From Caulobacter sp. (GTDB lineage: Bacteria; Pseudomonadota; Alphaproteobacteria; Caulobacterales; Caulobacteraceae), in assembly GCA_028291055.1 (NCBI GenBank), contig JAQGIP010000006.1:1-59773 (forward strand): DNA of 59,773 nucleotides, given 5' to 3'. The translations under genes were made by a program, and so were the position numbers. The number at the start of each line of letters is the position of its first letter. Position 1 is the first letter of the stretch. Of this stretch, positions 1 to 10,765 are shown piece after piece. The notes under the pieces are model-generated. The model did no database searches and was not told the origin of the DNA. It was given only the letters and a program-made list of their open reading frames with translations.

Positions 1-1
1 G

Positions 2-1294
2 CCCGTGAAGGCGCCGGCCGTCACTCCGCCGCCCAAGGTGGTCGCTCAGGCCGTGCCGCCGCCGCCGCCCGTCGCCGCCCCTCCGCCGCCCGTGGTTCGC
101 GCGCCGCCCGGTCTGCCGCAGCCGTCCGGCTATGAACTTGAACGCCAGCGCCGCGCGGCGCTCGCCCGCGACGCGGGACAGCCGGGGCCGGTCGCCACCC
201 AGGCGTTGCCGCTACCGCCGCCCGTGGTCCCGCCGGCGCCCGCGCGCGCGGTGATCGCGCCGGGCATCCTGACCGCGCGCACCGTGTTCGATCCTCTGCC
301 GATCAAGGCGTTGAAGCCGGCCGAGCAGACAGCGGTCCGCGCCACCATGGATCAGGCCCGTCAGGCGCTGGCCGCATCCAACGGCCCGCTGGCCGAGCAG
401 CTGTTCGGCAGGGTGATCGAGGGCGACCCCGGCAATGTCGCGGGCCTGCTGGCCGAGGCGCATCTGGGGCGCGGCCGGGCGCGGCTGCTGCTGCAGAATG
501 TGCAGCCGGCCAAGGAGGACTTCGACTTTGTCGTCGACCGCCGGCTGGGCCCCAACCCGATGCTGGCCCGCGCCGCCATCGAGCGGGGCCGGCTGTTGCA
601 GGCGCATGACGCGCTGGGCCCGGCGGCCGACAGTTTCGACCTGGCGGTCACGGCCGATCCGAACAATGCGGAGGGCCATTATGAGCGGGGCATGCTGCTG
701 CTGCGCCAGGGCAACATGCTGTCGGCGCGCGAGGCGCTGGAGGCGGCCATCGCCCACAAGATCGACTATGCGGAGGCCTATGCGGGGCTGGGCGACATCT
801 ATTTCACCCAGGCGCAGTTCCGCCAGGCGGCGGGCGCCTATGACTTCGCGCTCAAGGTCCGGGGCGATCTGTGGCTGGCCCGCTATGCCCGCGCGCGCGC
901 CCTCTATCAGGATCAGCAGTTCGAGCCGGCGTTGCAAGGGTTCCAGAGCCTGATCGACGCGCCGCGTCCGCCGCAGATCGGCGAGCGCTATGACGCGGCG
1001 CTCTATTGCGGGGCGGGGCAGGCCCTGGTCGGCAAGGCCTGGACCAGCCGCTCGCGCGACGACTGGGTGCTGGCCGGGCTGGCCTTCGACGCGGCGGGCA
1101 AGGCCTCGGCGCCGGCGGCGCAGATCTCGCGCTGGGCCTCGCTGGTCAACCTCCACCGCAAGGTCGACAGCCTGAAGGTCGGCCGCCTTCTGGGCGGGGC
1201 GGTAGCGACCCAGAGCGGCGATCACAGCCGCGAATATATGAGCCCGCCCAGCCTCGACCCGGCGGACGCGTGCGTGGCGTATCTGGCGGGGTAG
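2..1294 (+). CDS. TPR-repeat protein, 5'-truncated
   Basis: The frame is open to the left edge, so the true start probably lies outside the window; a GTG at 5 is the first start codon inside it. The visible N-terminus (about residues 1-95) is almost entirely proline, alanine and valine, a flexible linker typical of periplasmic or envelope proteins. From about residue 105 to 330 it is helical with tetratricopeptide-type spacing (A-x-x-x-Y/F-x-x-A patterns such as AEAYAGLGDIYFTQAQFRQA), which indicates a protein-interaction scaffold. No catalytic motif is visible. Partner and pathway are unknown. The TPR call is good; the function is open. Confidence 0.75.
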   Translation, partial: PVKAPAVTPPPKVVAQAVPPPPPVAAPPPPVVRAPPGLPQPSGYELERQRRAALARDAGQPGPVATQALPLPPPVVPPAPARAVIAPGILTARTVFDPLPIKALKPAEQTAVRATMDQARQALAASNGPLAEQLFGRVIEGDPGNVAGLLAEAHLGRGRARLLLQNVQPAKEDFDFVVDRRLGPNPMLARAAIERGRLLQAHDALGPAADSFDLAVTADPNNAEGHYERGMLLLRQGNMLSAREALEAAIAHKIDYAEAYAGLGDIYFTQAQFRQAAGAYDFALKVRGDLWLARYARARALYQDQQFEPALQGFQSLIDAPRPPQIGERYDAALYCGAGQALVGKAWTSRSRDDWVLAGLAFDAAGKASAPAAQISRWASLVNLHRKVDSLKVGRLLGGAVATQSGDHSREYMSPPSLDPADACVAYLAG

Positions 1295-1693
1295 CGGGTC
1301 GGTGCGCGTGGATCGAGGCTAGTCCCGACCGTCGTGGTTTGGTTTGGCTCAGCTTTGGGCTTGGAAGGAAGAGAAGGGGGAGAAGAAGCGGAAGGGGCCG
1401 GTGCTTCGCGCGCCTTTCCGCCCAACGCTGTTTCTCTCTTTCTGAGGCGCTGCGCGCCTCGGTATGGCTGGAAGGCGGAGACCATCCTCGAGCCTGGCGG
1501 CGGCCGCTGCCTCTTCCGCTTCTTCTCCCCCTTCTCTTCCTTCCAAACCCAATGCGAAGTCGGCCCCACCCCAGACCCAACCGGTTTGCCCCCGCCGCCG
1601 ACAGACCCAAGAATGCGACCGCCCTAACGCTGCGTCAGACTGGCGGGAGCCGATCAGCCGGCGCTAATAGTCCGCAAAACAGGGAGCGGACCC
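1295..1693. other. 399-bp intergenic region holding a long inverted repeat
   Basis: There is no convincing gene between the TPR protein and the SDR dehydrogenase. Open frames on both strands here encode the same low-complexity peptide (GLEGREGGEEAE type) because the two halves are reverse complements. The region contains the 38-bp inverted arms listed separately and a smaller palindromic GC stretch (GAGGCGCTGCGCGCCTC) near the middle of the spacer. Confidence 0.7.
1357..1550. repeat. Long inverted repeat, 38-bp arms, 37/38 matched
   Basis: The left arm at 1357-1394 (GGAAGGAAGAGAAGGGGGAG core) and the reverse complement of 1513-1550 match at 37 of 38 positions. The spacer is 118 bp. The arms are purine-rich on one strand and pyrimidine-rich on the other, unlike the surrounding coding sequence. 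A transcript could fold into a long hairpin; alternatively this is a non-autonomous mobile or REP-like element. No target-site duplication was identified. Confidence 0.85.
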
Positions 1694-2479
1694 ATGAAGT
1701 TGAGCGCGGATGTTTCGGCCATCGTGACGGGGGGCGCGTCGGGCCTCGGCTATGCGACGGCGCAGGCGCTGTCGGCGCGGGGCGTGAAGGTTGCCCTGTT
1801 CGACAAGAACGCGGAGATCGGGCCGGAGCGGGCGGCCTCCATCGGCGGGGTGTTCTGCGAGGTCGATGTGATGGACCATGACAGCGTGGTGGCGGGGTTC
1901 GCCAAGGCGCGGGCGGCCAATGGCCAGGAGCGGGTGCTGGTCAACTGCGCGGGCGGCGGGTTCGGGGCGTTCAAGACGGTGTCGCGCAACAAGGAGACGG
2001 GGGCGATCGAGCCCTATCCGGTCGACAAGTATGAGTTGACCCTGAAGCTGAACCTGGTGGGCAGCTTCCGCTGCATCACCCTGTCGGCGGCGGGGATGAT
2101 GACACTGGAGCCGACCGAGGACGGCGACCGTGGGGCGATCGTCAACACGGCGTCCGTGGCGGCGGAAGAGGGCCAGATCGGCCAGGTGGCCTATGCCTCG
2201 GCCAAGGCCGGGGTGGTCGGCATGACCCTGCCCATCGCGCGCGACCTGAGCAACGAGGCCATCCGCATCAACACCATCCTGCCGGGCATCTTCGACACGC
2301 CGCTGCTGGCGCGGGCCAAGCCGCATGTGAAGGCGGCGCTGTCGGCGTCGGTGCCCTATCCCAAGCGGCTGGGGGCGGCGGAGGAGTATGCGCGGCTGGC
2401 GCTGGAGATGATCACCAACGGCTATTTCAATGGCGAGGACGTGCGGCTGGATGGGGCGATCCGGATGACGCCGCGCTAG
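1694..2479 (+). CDS. SDR-family 3-hydroxyacyl-CoA dehydrogenase-like enzyme
   Basis: A 261-aa classical short-chain dehydrogenase/reductase. The cofactor motif TGGASGLG is at residues 12-19, NCAG at 84-87, and the catalytic Ser154, Tyr167 and Lys171 (YASAK) are all present, so it should be an active NAD(P)-dependent oxidoreductase. The overall pattern (SGLGYATA, acidic residue after the second strand, PGIFDTPLL after the active site) resembles type-2 3-hydroxyacyl-CoA dehydrogenases (HSD17B10 group), which act in fatty-acid, branched-chain or steroid oxidation. It starts at the ATG after AGGGAGCGG. It is monocistronic in view, and its stop codon lies inside a dispersed repeat. The exact substrate is uncertain. 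Confidence 0.88.
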   Translation: MKLSADVSAIVTGGASGLGYATAQALSARGVKVALFDKNAEIGPERAASIGGVFCEVDVMDHDSVVAGFAKARAANGQERVLVNCAGGGFGAFKTVSRNKETGAIEPYPVDKYELTLKLNLVGSFRCITLSAAGMMTLEPTEDGDRGAIVNTASVAAEEGQIGQVAYASAKAGVVGMTLPIARDLSNEAIRINTILPGIFDTPLLARAKPHVKAALSASVPYPKRLGAAEEYARLALEMITNGYFNGEDVRLDGAIRMTPR

Positions 2480-2581
2480 AGCGTTGTCCGCTCCGATAGA
2501 ATCGGAGTGGCGCTCTAGCTTTTTGTTTTGTCGCGCTTTTCGGCGGCGAACCGGTTTCCACTTCGCCGGAAAGCGCTCTAG
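2476..2581 (+). repeat. Dispersed about 104-bp repeat, copy 1
   Basis: It matches 54672-54773 in the same orientation: 100 of 102 positions are identical, plus a 4-nt insertion (TTGT) in this copy. It begins and ends with CTAGAGC/GCTCTAG-type ends and contains two smaller inverted repeats (one around GATAGAATC, the other around CGGCGAACCGGTTTCCACTTCGCCG). The TAG stop of the preceding dehydrogenase gene is supplied by its first bases. Confidence 0.9.
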
Positions 2582-2649
2582 GGTGCTGGTGTGGGTTCTC
2601 GATGTAGAGAGCGTCATCTGTGATCGACGGAGCGTCCAATCTCCCCCTT

Positions 2650-2787
2650 CGTCATCCTCGGACTTGTTCCGAGGACCCCTCCATCGGGGATCCACTGGGG
2701 TCTCATGAAGGGCGGGTCGATTGAGGCCACTCTTAGCTACGGATGACTGCGCGAGCAGGGGTCCTCGGAACAAGTCCGAGGATGACG
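2650..2787. repeat. REP-like element with 31-bp perfect inverted arms
   Basis: Bases 2650-2680 and 2757-2787 are exact reverse complements over 31 bp; the core reads GTCATCCTCGGACTTGTTCC. The spacer is 76 bp. A diverged relative with the same core (CCGGACTTGTTCCGGGGACC type) lies at 39452-39576. Such paired elements are commonly scattered between genes in alphaproteobacteria. Here it lies between the 3' ends of convergent genes and could act as a bidirectional terminator. Confidence 0.85.
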
Positions 2788-2831
2788 TCTGAGAGAGAGG
2801 ACGTCCGCAGCCAACCTGTCGAGCAACGGCG

Positions 2832-4085
2832 TTAGGCCCGGGCGGGGATGATGACCTTCAGGCTCTCGTAGCCCTTCACGAAGGTGGAATAGACGCGCTT
2901 GGGTTCGCCCACCACCTGGATGGTCGGGAAGCGTTTGAGGATTTCCTGCCAGATCACGGCCAGCTGGAGTTCGGCCAGGCGGTTGCCGACGCAGCGGTGG
3001 ATGCCGAAGCCGAAGGACAGGTGCTGGCGGGGGCGTTCGCGGTCGATGATGTAGGCGTTGGGGTTTTCGATGACGCTCTCATCGCGGTTGCCCGAGACGT
3101 ACCACATGACGACCTTGTCGCCCTTTTTGATCAGCTTGCCGCCGATCTCGATGTCTTGCGTGGCGATGCGGCGCATGTGGGCCAGCGGGGTCTGCCAGCG
3201 GATGGTCTCGGAGACCATGGAGGGGATCAGGTCGGGGTTGGCGCGCAGCTTGGCGTACTGATCGGGGTTTTCGTTCAGGGCCAGAACGGACCCGGTGATG
3301 GTGTTGCGGGTGGTGTCGTTGCCGCCCACGGTCAGCAGCACGATGTTGCCGAAATACTCGCGCGGGCTCATGTCGCGGGTGGCCGGGCTGTGGGCCAGCA
3401 TGGAGATCAGGTCGCTGCCCGGGGGTTCGTTGACCCGCTGGTTCCACAGCTCGGTGAAGTAGGCGTGGTACTCCACGAAGATCGACATCTTGTGCTCGAA
3501 GCTGTCGACCAGCCCCTGGCCCGGGACGGCGGTGACCACGTCGGACCAGTAGGTGAGCTTGCGGCGGTCCTCCTGGGGCATATCGAACAGGGTGGCCAGG
3601 GTCATGGCCGTCAGTTCCATGGAGACCTTGTCGACCCAGTCGAACTCCTCGCCGATGGGCAGGCTGTCGAGGATGGCGGCGGCGCGCTCGCGGATCAGCG
3701 GCTCGAGGCGCTGGAGATTCATCGGCGAGACGGCGGGGCTGACGGCCTTCCTCTGCACGTCGTGCTTGGGCGGGTCCATGGCGATGAACATGGGCAGGGG
3801 GCCCTCGCCGTTGGTCTGGTTGAAGATGGTGATCCCGCCTTCGGACGAGAAGGCGGCGTGGTTGGTGTCGACCGCCATGATGTCGTTGTATCGGGTGATC
3901 GCCCAATAGGGGCCGTACTCGCTGTCGGGGCAGTAGTGGACCGGGTCTTCGGCGCGCAGGCGCTCGAAATAGGGCCAGAAGGCGTTGTCGCGGAACAGGG
4001 CGGGCTGGCCCGGATCGAGCTTGTCGAGGGGCAGGGCGTAGACACTGTCGCGGGCGGCGCCCAGGTCGATCGAACCGTCGCTCAT
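2832..4085 (-). CDS. CYP153-family cytochrome P450 (alkane/fatty-acid terminal hydroxylase type)
   Basis: A 417-aa soluble bacterial P450 from the chosen start MSDGSIDL. The I-helix GGNDTT is at residues 254-259, the K-helix ETIR at 293-296, and the heme loop FGFGIHRCVG has proximal ligand Cys365. Long stretches (RWQTPLAHMRR, VMWYVSGNRDE, RPRQHLSFGFG, RVYSTFVKGYESL) are what I recall from the CYP153 family, whose characterised members hydroxylate terminal carbons of alkanes, fatty acids or terpenes using ferredoxin and ferredoxin reductase. Neither redox partner is adjacent. An in-frame upstream ATG (4169) exists, but the extra 28 residues look non-homologous. The substrate is not deducible. 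Confidence 0.88.
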   Translation of the reverse strand: MSDGSIDLGAARDSVYALPLDKLDPGQPALFRDNAFWPYFERLRAEDPVHYCPDSEYGPYWAITRYNDIMAVDTNHAAFSSEGGITIFNQTNGEGPLPMFIAMDPPKHDVQRKAVSPAVSPMNLQRLEPLIRERAAAILDSLPIGEEFDWVDKVSMELTAMTLATLFDMPQEDRRKLTYWSDVVTAVPGQGLVDSFEHKMSIFVEYHAYFTELWNQRVNEPPGSDLISMLAHSPATRDMSPREYFGNIVLLTVGGNDTTRNTITGSVLALNENPDQYAKLRANPDLIPSMVSETIRWQTPLAHMRRIATQDIEIGGKLIKKGDKVVMWYVSGNRDESVIENPNAYIIDRERPRQHLSFGFGIHRCVGNRLAELQLAVIWQEILKRFPTIQVVGEPKRVYSTFVKGYESLKVIIPARA

Positions 4086-4209
4086 CTTGCTGTTCCCGTG
4101 CTCATTCCGCCCGTCCGCTGTCCGCGGCTTGGGAGCAGTGTAGGCCCGCCGGACCGGCGCGAACAGCACGCCTTCGCCCCGATCCCGGAAGGTCTGACGG
4201 CACGGCGCC

Positions 4210-7200
4210 TCAGAAGCGGATCGTCAGGCCCGCCTTCAGGGCATGGTCGCTGCTGTCGTCGGCGACCTGGCCCGAGTAGGTGACGAACAGGTGGGTGCGG
4301 TCGGAGACCTTCATGTCGAGGTCGGCGTCGATGGCCAGGGCATTTTTGGCGATCGGCGGGCCGGCGACGGTGAAGGCCGAGCCGCCGGAGCGGAAGGCCA
4401 GGGTCTGTTGCGGCGTGGTGTCGCCGGAAGCCCCGCGCCAGCCGAGGCCGCCGCTCAGGGTGACGACGCCGAAGTCGTCCTTCCAGGTAGTCAGGCCGCG
4501 CAGGCCCAGCGAGGCGATGGTGACGCTGGTGGTCCCTGAATTGGCGCGCAGGGCCGCCGCGCCGCCGGTTTCGCTGAAGGCGTCTTGGCGGAGCGCGACG
4601 TAGGCGACGCCCGCATAGGGCTCGAGGTTGTGGTCTTCAGGCCCGAAGCGGTAGGCGACCTCGGCGAAGGCCTGGCCGGTCTGGGCCTTGGGATCGGAGG
4701 TCAGGCGGTCGGTGAAGGTTCCGAAGGCGACCGAGCGCACCGTATCGCCGCTGTGCCAGGCATAGGCCGCGCCGAAGCGGCCGCTGAGCGGGCCCTGGCC
4801 GACGGATCCGTAGACGCCGACGTGGTAGTTGTCGCTGTCGGCGCGCGAGCGGCGGTCGTCGGCGGAGACGCGGCTTTGGCTGTAGCCGGCCAGCACGCCG
4901 AGCCGGGCGTTTTCGCCCACGGGGGCGTCGGCGCCCATCAGCAAGCCGCTGTCGCGCCGTTCGGCCCGCGCGGCGTTGCCGTCGCTGTCGGTGGCGCCGC
5001 TGGAGCCGAACACCTGGCCCCAGACGGTGCGGTCGCCGGTGGCTCTGGCGCGGGCCAGGGCGGCGTCGCGCACGAAGCGGCTGTCCTCGATTTGGGCGCC
5101 CCGGGTGGAGGCGAAGATCTCGCCGGAGAGGGCGTCGAAGGCGGCCTGGGCGCTGGCGACGTCGGGCAGGTTGGCGAGCGCATTGTAGACGGTGTTTCCC
5201 TGGCCGAGGCTCTCGGCGCCGGTGGCGGCCGCGCACTGGTTGCGGGTGCCGGAGACGCTGCAGAAGGTGACGCCGTTGCGGACCACGTCGACGTAGACGT
5301 GGGTGGTGTCGTAGGCGAGGCCGAGGGTCAGGAAGGGCTGGGTCAGCGCGGTCAGCGTGACGCCGCCGAAGGTCCCGGCGCGGCCGCCGTCGGCGGTGAT
5401 GACGGTGTAGCGGGTCCCCAGGCCGTAGAGGCCGGCGGCGGGCAGGACGTGGACGGTGGAGGTCCCGGAGATGGTGATGATGCCGGTGGCGTGGGTCAGG
5501 TCGCTCTGGCCGGCCGGATTGAGCTCGACCTCGTAGGTGGAGCCGGCGGCGAAGGTGGCGTCGCCGGCGACGTTGATCGTGCCGATGGAGTTGCCGGGGG
5601 CCAGGGTTCCGCCTGAGGCGACCGTGACGGAGCCGGTCGTGCCGGTCCCCTGGAGGCGGGCGCCGGACTGGACGAGGACGGCGCTGCCCAGGACGCCGTT
5701 CACCTTCAGCGTGCCCGCGCTGACGGTGACGCCGGCGGTGTAGCCGCCGTTGGCGCCGGTGAGGTTGAGGGCGCCCGCGCCGAGCTTGGTCAGGCCGCCG
5801 GGGCCGGAGAGGACGCCGGAGAGGTCGAGGGTGGTCCCGGAGGCGGTGGTGATGGAACCGGCGTTGGTGAAGACCAGGGCGCGGCTGCTGGCGAAGCTGG
5901 CGTTGGCGGCCAGGCCGCCGCCCTCGAAGCTGACGGCGTTGGCCGCGGCGCCGAAGTTGGCGTCGGCGCCGACCGAGACGATGCCGCCCTGGATGTGGAC
6001 GCCGCCGGTGAAGGTATTGGCGCCGGAGAGGATCAGGGTTCCGAGGTCGGTCTTGGTCAGGCCCACCGCGCCGGCGATGGGCGCAGCGATGGTGGCGACA
6101 TAGGCCGCGCCGCCGGCCGAGCCGTCGCCGACGCGGACGGTGGGCGCGGCGCCGACGAGGGTCAGGGTTTGGCCGGTGACGCTGTAGCCGGTGACGGCGA
6201 ACTGGAGGCTGGTGGCGTTGATGGCGCCGGCGGTGTTGCTGATGGTGACGATGCCGGGGGCGCCCGCGAACACCGCATCGCCGCCGCCCCACGGGGAACT
6301 GGTGACGCCGTTGGCGTCCGTCCAGTTGCTTGCGCCCAGGGTCCAGGTCCCGGAGTTGCCGACGACCGTGCCGGTGGGGATGGTGGTGGAGCCGTTCCAG
6401 AACTGGATGGGGTTGGCGGCGAAGATCAGGTTGACCTGGCCGGCCGTGCCGGTCTGAACGGTGAGCGTGCCGGCGGGGGCGTTGTTGGGCAGGGCGCCGA
6501 CGGTCAGGCCGTTGTCGGTCAGGGCGCCGGTGTAGTCGATCAGGCGGTAGAGGCCGGCGCCGAAGCCGCCGACGTTGGTGACGTTGACCGTGCCGTCGAG
6601 CACCAGATTGCCGCCGACGCTGAACAGGCCCGCCGCGTTGGGGGCGCCGAAGGTGGCGTCGATGAGGGAGCCGCTGTTCAGGGTGAGCGAGCCCATGGTC
6701 AGGACCTGGCCCGAGACGCCGGTCAGGGTCGCGCCGTTGCCCACGGTGACCGCGCCGGCGATGGAGCCCGTGCCGGCGAGGCGGGTCCCGGTGGCCAGGG
6801 TGACGCTGGAAGCGTTGACGGCGCCGTTGACGGCGAGACCGCCGCCGGTGACCGACACGGCGCCGGTGTAGGCGGCGGCGTTCAGGACGAGGTTGCCCGC
6901 CCCGGCCTTGGTCAGGGCGGCCGAGCCGGTGAGGGGGCCTGTCAGCGTGAGGGTGGCGCCATTGGCCACGGTCAGGGTCCCGGCTGCGTTGACGGCGACG
7001 GCGCGCCCGGTGCTGAAGCCGCTGGTGACGCTCAGGCCGCCGCCGTCGAAGGTCACACCGCCGGCCGCCGCGCCGAGGTTGGCGTCGGCCGCCACCGAGA
7101 CCTGGCCGCCCTGGATGTCGAGGCCGCCGGTGAAGCTGTTGGTTCCGGAGAGGACCAGGGTTCCGAGGTCGGTCTTGGTCAGGCCGCCGGCGCCTGCGAG

Positions 7201-10200
7201 CGGGGCGGAGAGGGTGGCGGTATAGTTGGCGCCCGCCGCCGTGCCGTCGCCGACGCGGATGGTGGGGGTCGCGCCGGTCAGGGTCAGGGTGGCGCCCGTC
7301 ACGCTGTAGCCGTCGACCGCGAACTGGAGGGTGTTGGCGTTGACCGCGCCGCCGGCGTTGTCGACGGTGACCACGCCGGGCGCGCCGGCGAAGATGCCGA
7401 CCGTGCCGGTCCAGGGGCCGACGTTGGCGCCGGCCGCGTCGGTCCAGTTGGTGGGGCCGAGCGACCAGGTTCCGGTTCCGCCGACGATGGCGCCGGTGGC
7501 GGTAGTGGTGGAGCCGTTCCAGAATTGCAGGGGCGCGGCGGCGGCGTAGACCAGGTTCACCTGATTGGCGACGCTGGTCTGGACGGTGAGGGCGCCGATC
7601 GGCGTGCCGGCCGGGGTGGTTCCGAGGGTCAGGCCGTTGTCGGTGAGGGCGCCGCCGTAGTCGAACAGGCGGTAGAGGCCGACGCCGAAGCCGCCCGCGT
7701 TGGCGACATTGACCGTGCCGTCGAGGGTCAGTGCGCCGGTGACGTTGAACAGGGCCGTATTGCTGGGCGCGCCCATGTCGACGTTGATGATGGCGGTGTT
7801 GGCGAGGCTGAGCGAGCCCATAGTCAGGACCGAGCCCGCATGGCCGATCAGCGCGCCGCCTCCGGCCACGGTGACGGCGCCGGCCAGGTTGCCGGTCCCG
7901 CCCAGGGAGGCGCCGGAGGCCACGGCCACCGTGGGGCTGGCTAACGCGCCGTTGACCAGCAGGGTCCCGCCGTTGACGGCGGTCGCGCCGGTATAGGTCT
8001 CAGCCACGTTGAAGACGGTGACGCCGCCCTGCTGGATGACCTGGCCCGCGCCGGCGATCACCGGGGCGAAGACCAGGTTGGAGGAGGTGTGGTTGAAGAC
8101 CAGCTTGCCGGTCCCCAGGCCGAAGGTGATCTGGTTGGCGTGGACGATGCCGGCCGTGGCGGCCGGCCCGGCTTGCGCGCCGCCGATGTTGACCGTGCCG
8201 GTGGAGCCGGCGAGCTGGGCGATGTTGAGCGTACCGGTCCCGCCCGCGCCGCCCGCGAACAGGGCCCCGCCGTTGGTGAGGTTCAGCACGCCGATCCCGC
8301 TGCGGGCCACGGTGACGTCGCCGCTGCTGGTCCAGCTGGAGGTCGCGCCGTCGACGGTGGCGGCGCCGGTCGCCGTTGCGGCATAGCCCACCGTGGCGAC
8401 GGTGTCGGTGACCGCGCCGCCGGTCATGACGTTCAGCGTGCCGTTGCCGCCGTCGCCGACGCGCAGGAACTGGGAGTTGGTCCAGGTGGAGCCGGCGCCG
8501 GTGACGGTGGCCACGCCCGTGCCCACTATGCCGCCCGCGCTCTTGAAGGAGCCGATATAGCCCTGGGTGTTGCTGACGGCGGCGCCGGCTTCGACGCTCA
8601 TCGTGCCGGTCCCGCGTGAGCCGACGTCCAGGGTGCTGGTGACGGTCATGGCTGAGCCCGCGCCGTTCACCGTCAGGGCCCCATGTCCGTAGCGTTCGAC
8701 CCCGCTGACGATCGCCCCCCCGCCGATGTCGGCCGGCGAGGTCGCCGTGACGACGCCGCCGTTCAGGATGCTGACCGTGCCCGTGCCGCCCGTCGTGCCG
8801 ATCGCGAAGCCCTTGGTGGTGTAGAGGCTGCCGGCCCCGGTGACCGTCAGCGTGCCCGTGCCCGGCAGGTTGCCGACGATGAAGCTGGAGCCCACGCTCG
8901 TGCTGGCGCCGATATGCACCACGCCGCCGGAGTTGACGGTCATGGTCCCCGTGCCGCTGAGGCCGACGGTGAAGCCGGCGCCGACATTGAGCTGGCTGCC
9001 GGTTCCGCTGACCAGGCCCGTGCCGACGCCGCCGGCCTGGAAGCCCAGATAGGCGCCGCTGGTCGTGCCGGTGACGTTGATCACGCCGCCGTTCAGCACC
9101 TGGACGCTGCCCGCGCCGAGGTAGCCGAAGTCGACCCCGGCCCGGACGGTCCAGACCGAACCGGCCCCCGTCACCACCGCCGACCCATTGGAGCCCGCCA
9201 GGTCGCCAACCGAGCTGAAGCGAGTGTTGAGCAGCCCGCCGCTGGAGACCAGCAGCGAGCCGGTCGCCGCCTCGCCGACGGTGAAGGTCCCCGTGCCGGC
9301 GTTGTTGCCGACCGGGCCCAGCCCCTGCATCACCGAGGCGCCGCCGGAGACGGTGAAGCTGCTGGAACCCGCGCCGTCGACCATCAGGTCGCCGTTGTCG
9401 GTCATGGTGGCGGCATTGGTCACGGTGACGCCAGAGATCCCCGCCCCGCCGATGGTCAGGCTGGACGGGGACCAGTCCGACCCCACGCCGGAGACGGTGA
9501 CGGCGGAATTGGCGCCTGCGCCCGCCGAGATGGTAGCGGCGCCGGAGGTCAGGGTGGCGCCGTTGCTGACCGTGAAGGTATTGGTGGCCCCCGTCGCCCC
9601 GAAGGTCAGGGCGTGGGCCAGCGCCATCTGCGAGCCGGCGCCGTCCACCACGACGACCGAGCTGTTGGTCCCGGTGAGCCGGTCGGCGGTGAGGTGGGCG
9701 CCGGCGAGGACGTCCAGCTCGCCATGACCCAACTGGCCCACGGTCACCAGGCTGGTCATGCTCCAGGAGGAGCCCGTTCCGGTCACCACGATCTTGCCGT
9801 TGCCGGTCGCGCCGGATCCCAGCGAGCCCGACTGGCTGGTGGCCACGGCGCCGTTGGAGATGGTCAGCAGGCCGGCGGCCGAGTTGCCCGCGCCGAGGGT
9901 GTTGACGATGGTCGCCGTCACGCCCGCGCCGGTGAGGGTAGCGGTCCCCTGGCTGGTGTCGCCGACGAACAGCTGGTTGCCGGCGAGCGTGCCGCCCGTA
10001 TCGACGGTGAAGGTCCCCACGCCGCCGCCGCCGACCGTGACCGAGCCGTTGAGGGCGCCGCCGGCGGAAACATGCACGTCGCCCGTCCCGCCCGCCGCCG
10101 CGCCGATCCTGGTGGCGCCGTTGACGTGGGATCCCGCGCCGCTGATCACGATATGGCCGACCGCGCCGTTGTCGTTGCCGACATTGAGGCTGGGGAAGAC

Positions 10201-10749
10201 GACCGCGCCGCCCGCCGTGACGTTCAGCGTGCCGTTGCCGCTGCTGCCCACGTCCAGGAAGGCGCCGCCGCTGAGTTGCGAGCCCGCGCCGGTGACGCTC
10301 ACCGTGCCGGTGGAGCCGGGGTTGTTGGCGATGGCGGCGATATTGCCGCTGAGCGTCCCGCCGCCCTGGACGGTGACCGTGCCGCCGCCGTTGTTGCCCA
10401 TCAGCAGGAAGCTGGTGGCCAGGTTGCCGCCCGGACCCACGACCAGCACGCCGGAATGGCCGGCGGTGGAGCCCAGGGAGACCTGGTTGGCGGCCGCGCC
10501 GGCGGTGGTCACCGTGGCGGGGACGCCGGCGTTGTCGTTGATGTCGACCAGGGTCACGCCGGTGGGCACGGCGGCGGACGCCCAGTTGCCGGCGGTGGCC
10601 CAGTCGGTGGACACCGCGCCCGTCCAGTCGTCGGCCCGGGCCTGGGCCGCGCTCAAGCCGACCAGCATGGTGGTCGCCAGCCACAGGGCGCGCCTGACGA
10701 TAGGACGGGGGCCCACAACCATCGATCTCACGGAAACCTGCGACGCCAT
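4210..10749 (-). CDS. Giant type Va autotransporter with beta-strand-repeat passenger
   Basis: About 2179 aa. The start ATG at 10749 follows GAGGGG at good spacing; an upstream extension to 10959 would run through the divergent promoter and is rejected. Signal peptide about residues 1-39 ([21 protein letters not shown]). The passenger consists of dozens of short G/T/A/V/S-rich beta-helix repeats (GAGS, GGTGTL, autotransporter-associated [12 protein letters not shown] motifs). It ends with two cysteines ([11 protein letters not shown]), a linker and a C-terminal barrel of about 270 residues ([18 protein letters not shown]) closing on a terminal Phe (GLTIRF), the hallmark for BAM insertion. Likely a surface adhesin or biofilm factor. 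It is divergent from a LuxR-type regulator that may control it. Confidence 0.92.
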   Translation of the reverse strand: MASQVSVRSMVVGPRPIVRRALWLATTMLVGLSAAQARADDWTGAVSTDWATAGNWASAAVPTGVTLVDINDNAGVPATVTTAGAAANQVSLGSTAGHSGVLVVGPGGNLATSFLLMGNNGGGTVTVQGGGTLSGNIAAIANNPGSTGTVSVTGAGSQLSGGAFLDVGSSGNGTLNVTAGGAVVFPSLNVGNDNGAVGHIVISGAGSHVNGATRIGAAAGGTGDVHVSAGGALNGSVTVGGGGVGTFTVDTGGTLAGNQLFVGDTSQGTATLTGAGVTATIVNTLGAGNSAAGLLTISNGAVATSQSGSLGSGATGNGKIVVTGTGSSWSMTSLVTVGQLGHGELDVLAGAHLTADRLTGTNSSVVVVDGAGSQMALAHALTFGATGATNTFTVSNGATLTSGAATISAGAGANSAVTVSGVGSDWSPSSLTIGGAGISGVTVTNAATMTDNGDLMVDGAGSSSFTVSGGASVMQGLGPVGNNAGTGTFTVGEAATGSLLVSSGGLLNTRFSSVGDLAGSNGSAVVTGAGSVWTVRAGVDFGYLGAGSVQVLNGGVINVTGTTSGAYLGFQAGGVGTGLVSGTGSQLNVGAGFTVGLSGTGTMTVNSGGVVHIGASTSVGSSFIVGNLPGTGTLTVTGAGSLYTTKGFAIGTTGGTGTVSILNGGVVTATSPADIGGGAIVSGVERYGHGALTVNGAGSAMTVTSTLDVGSRGTGTMSVEAGAAVSNTQGYIGSFKSAGGIVGTGVATVTGAGSTWTNSQFLRVGDGGNGTLNVMTGGAVTDTVATVGYAATATGAATVDGATSSWTSSGDVTVARSGIGVLNLTNGGALFAGGAGGTGTLNIAQLAGSTGTVNIGGAQAGPAATAGIVHANQITFGLGTGKLVFNHTSSNLVFAPVIAGAGQVIQQGGVTVFNVAETYTGATAVNGGTLLVNGALASPTVAVASGASLGGTGNLAGAVTVAGGGALIGHAGSVLTMGSLSLANTAIINVDMGAPSNTALFNVTGALTLDGTVNVANAGGFGVGLYRLFDYGGALTDNGLTLGTTPAGTPIGALTVQTSVANQVNLVYAAAAPLQFWNGSTTTATGAIVGGTGTWSLGPTNWTDAAGANVGPWTGTVGIFAGAPGVVTVDNAGGAVNANTLQFAVDGYSVTGATLTLTGATPTIRVGDGTAAGANYTATLSAPLAGAGGLTKTDLGTLVLSGTNSFTGGLDIQGGQVSVAADANLGAAAGGVTFDGGGLSVTSGFSTGRAVAVNAAGTLTVANGATLTLTGPLTGSAALTKAGAGNLVLNAAAYTGAVSVTGGGLAVNGAVNASSVTLATGTRLAGTGSIAGAVTVGNGATLTGVSGQVLTMGSLTLNSGSLIDATFGAPNAAGLFSVGGNLVLDGTVNVTNVGGFGAGLYRLIDYTGALTDNGLTVGALPNNAPAGTLTVQTGTAGQVNLIFAANPIQFWNGSTTIPTGTVVGNSGTWTLGASNWTDANGVTSSPWGGGDAVFAGAPGIVTISNTAGAINATSLQFAVTGYSVTGQTLTLVGAAPTVRVGDGSAGGAAYVATIAAPIAGAVGLTKTDLGTLILSGANTFTGGVHIQGGIVSVGADANFGAAANAVSFEGGGLAANASFASSRALVFTNAGSITTASGTTLDLSGVLSGPGGLTKLGAGALNLTGANGGYTAGVTVSAGTLKVNGVLGSAVLVQSGARLQGTGTTGSVTVASGGTLAPGNSIGTINVAGDATFAAGSTYEVELNPAGQSDLTHATGIITISGTSTVHVLPAAGLYGLGTRYTVITADGGRAGTFGGVTLTALTQPFLTLGLAYDTTHVYVDVVRNGVTFCSVSGTRNQCAAATGAESLGQGNTVYNALANLPDVASAQAAFDALSGEIFASTRGAQIEDSRFVRDAALARARATGDRTVWGQVFGSSGATDSDGNAARAERRDSGLLMGADAPVGENARLGVLAGYSQSRVSADDRRSRADSDNYHVGVYGSVGQGPLSGRFGAAYAWHSGDTVRSVAFGTFTDRLTSDPKAQTGQAFAEVAYRFGPEDHNLEPYAGVAYVALRQDAFSETGGAAALRANSGTTSVTIASLGLRGLTTWKDDFGVVTLSGGLGWRGASGDTTPQQTLAFRSGGSAFTVAGPPIAKNALAIDADLDMKVSDRTHLFVTYSGQVADDSSDHALKAGLTIRF
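5742..7993 (-). repeat. Tandem duplication of about 1.12 kb within the autotransporter passenger
   Basis: Two successive protein segments of about 375 residues align along their whole length. Each runs from a YTGA motif through [50 protein letters not shown] or IRVGDG, and [11 protein letters not shown] or [11 protein letters not shown] to DANLGAAA or DANFGAAA. Copy boundaries are approximately 6871-7993 and 5742-6870. A partial third unit ([16 protein letters not shown]) follows at 5741 and below. The copies have diverged at many positions, so the duplication is not recent. Confidence 0.85.
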
Positions 10750-10765
10750 TGCCAACCCCTCAAAG

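Noticed and set aside
1006..1881. 291-residue plus-strand frame spanning the inverted repeat
   Set aside because: It overlaps the TPR gene and the SDR gene and encodes low-complexity Arg/Gly sequence.
8000..10684. 894-residue minus-strand frame inside the autotransporter
   Set aside because: Arg/Gln/His/Gly-rich frame-shifted shadow; the autotransporter frame has signal peptide, repeats and barrel.
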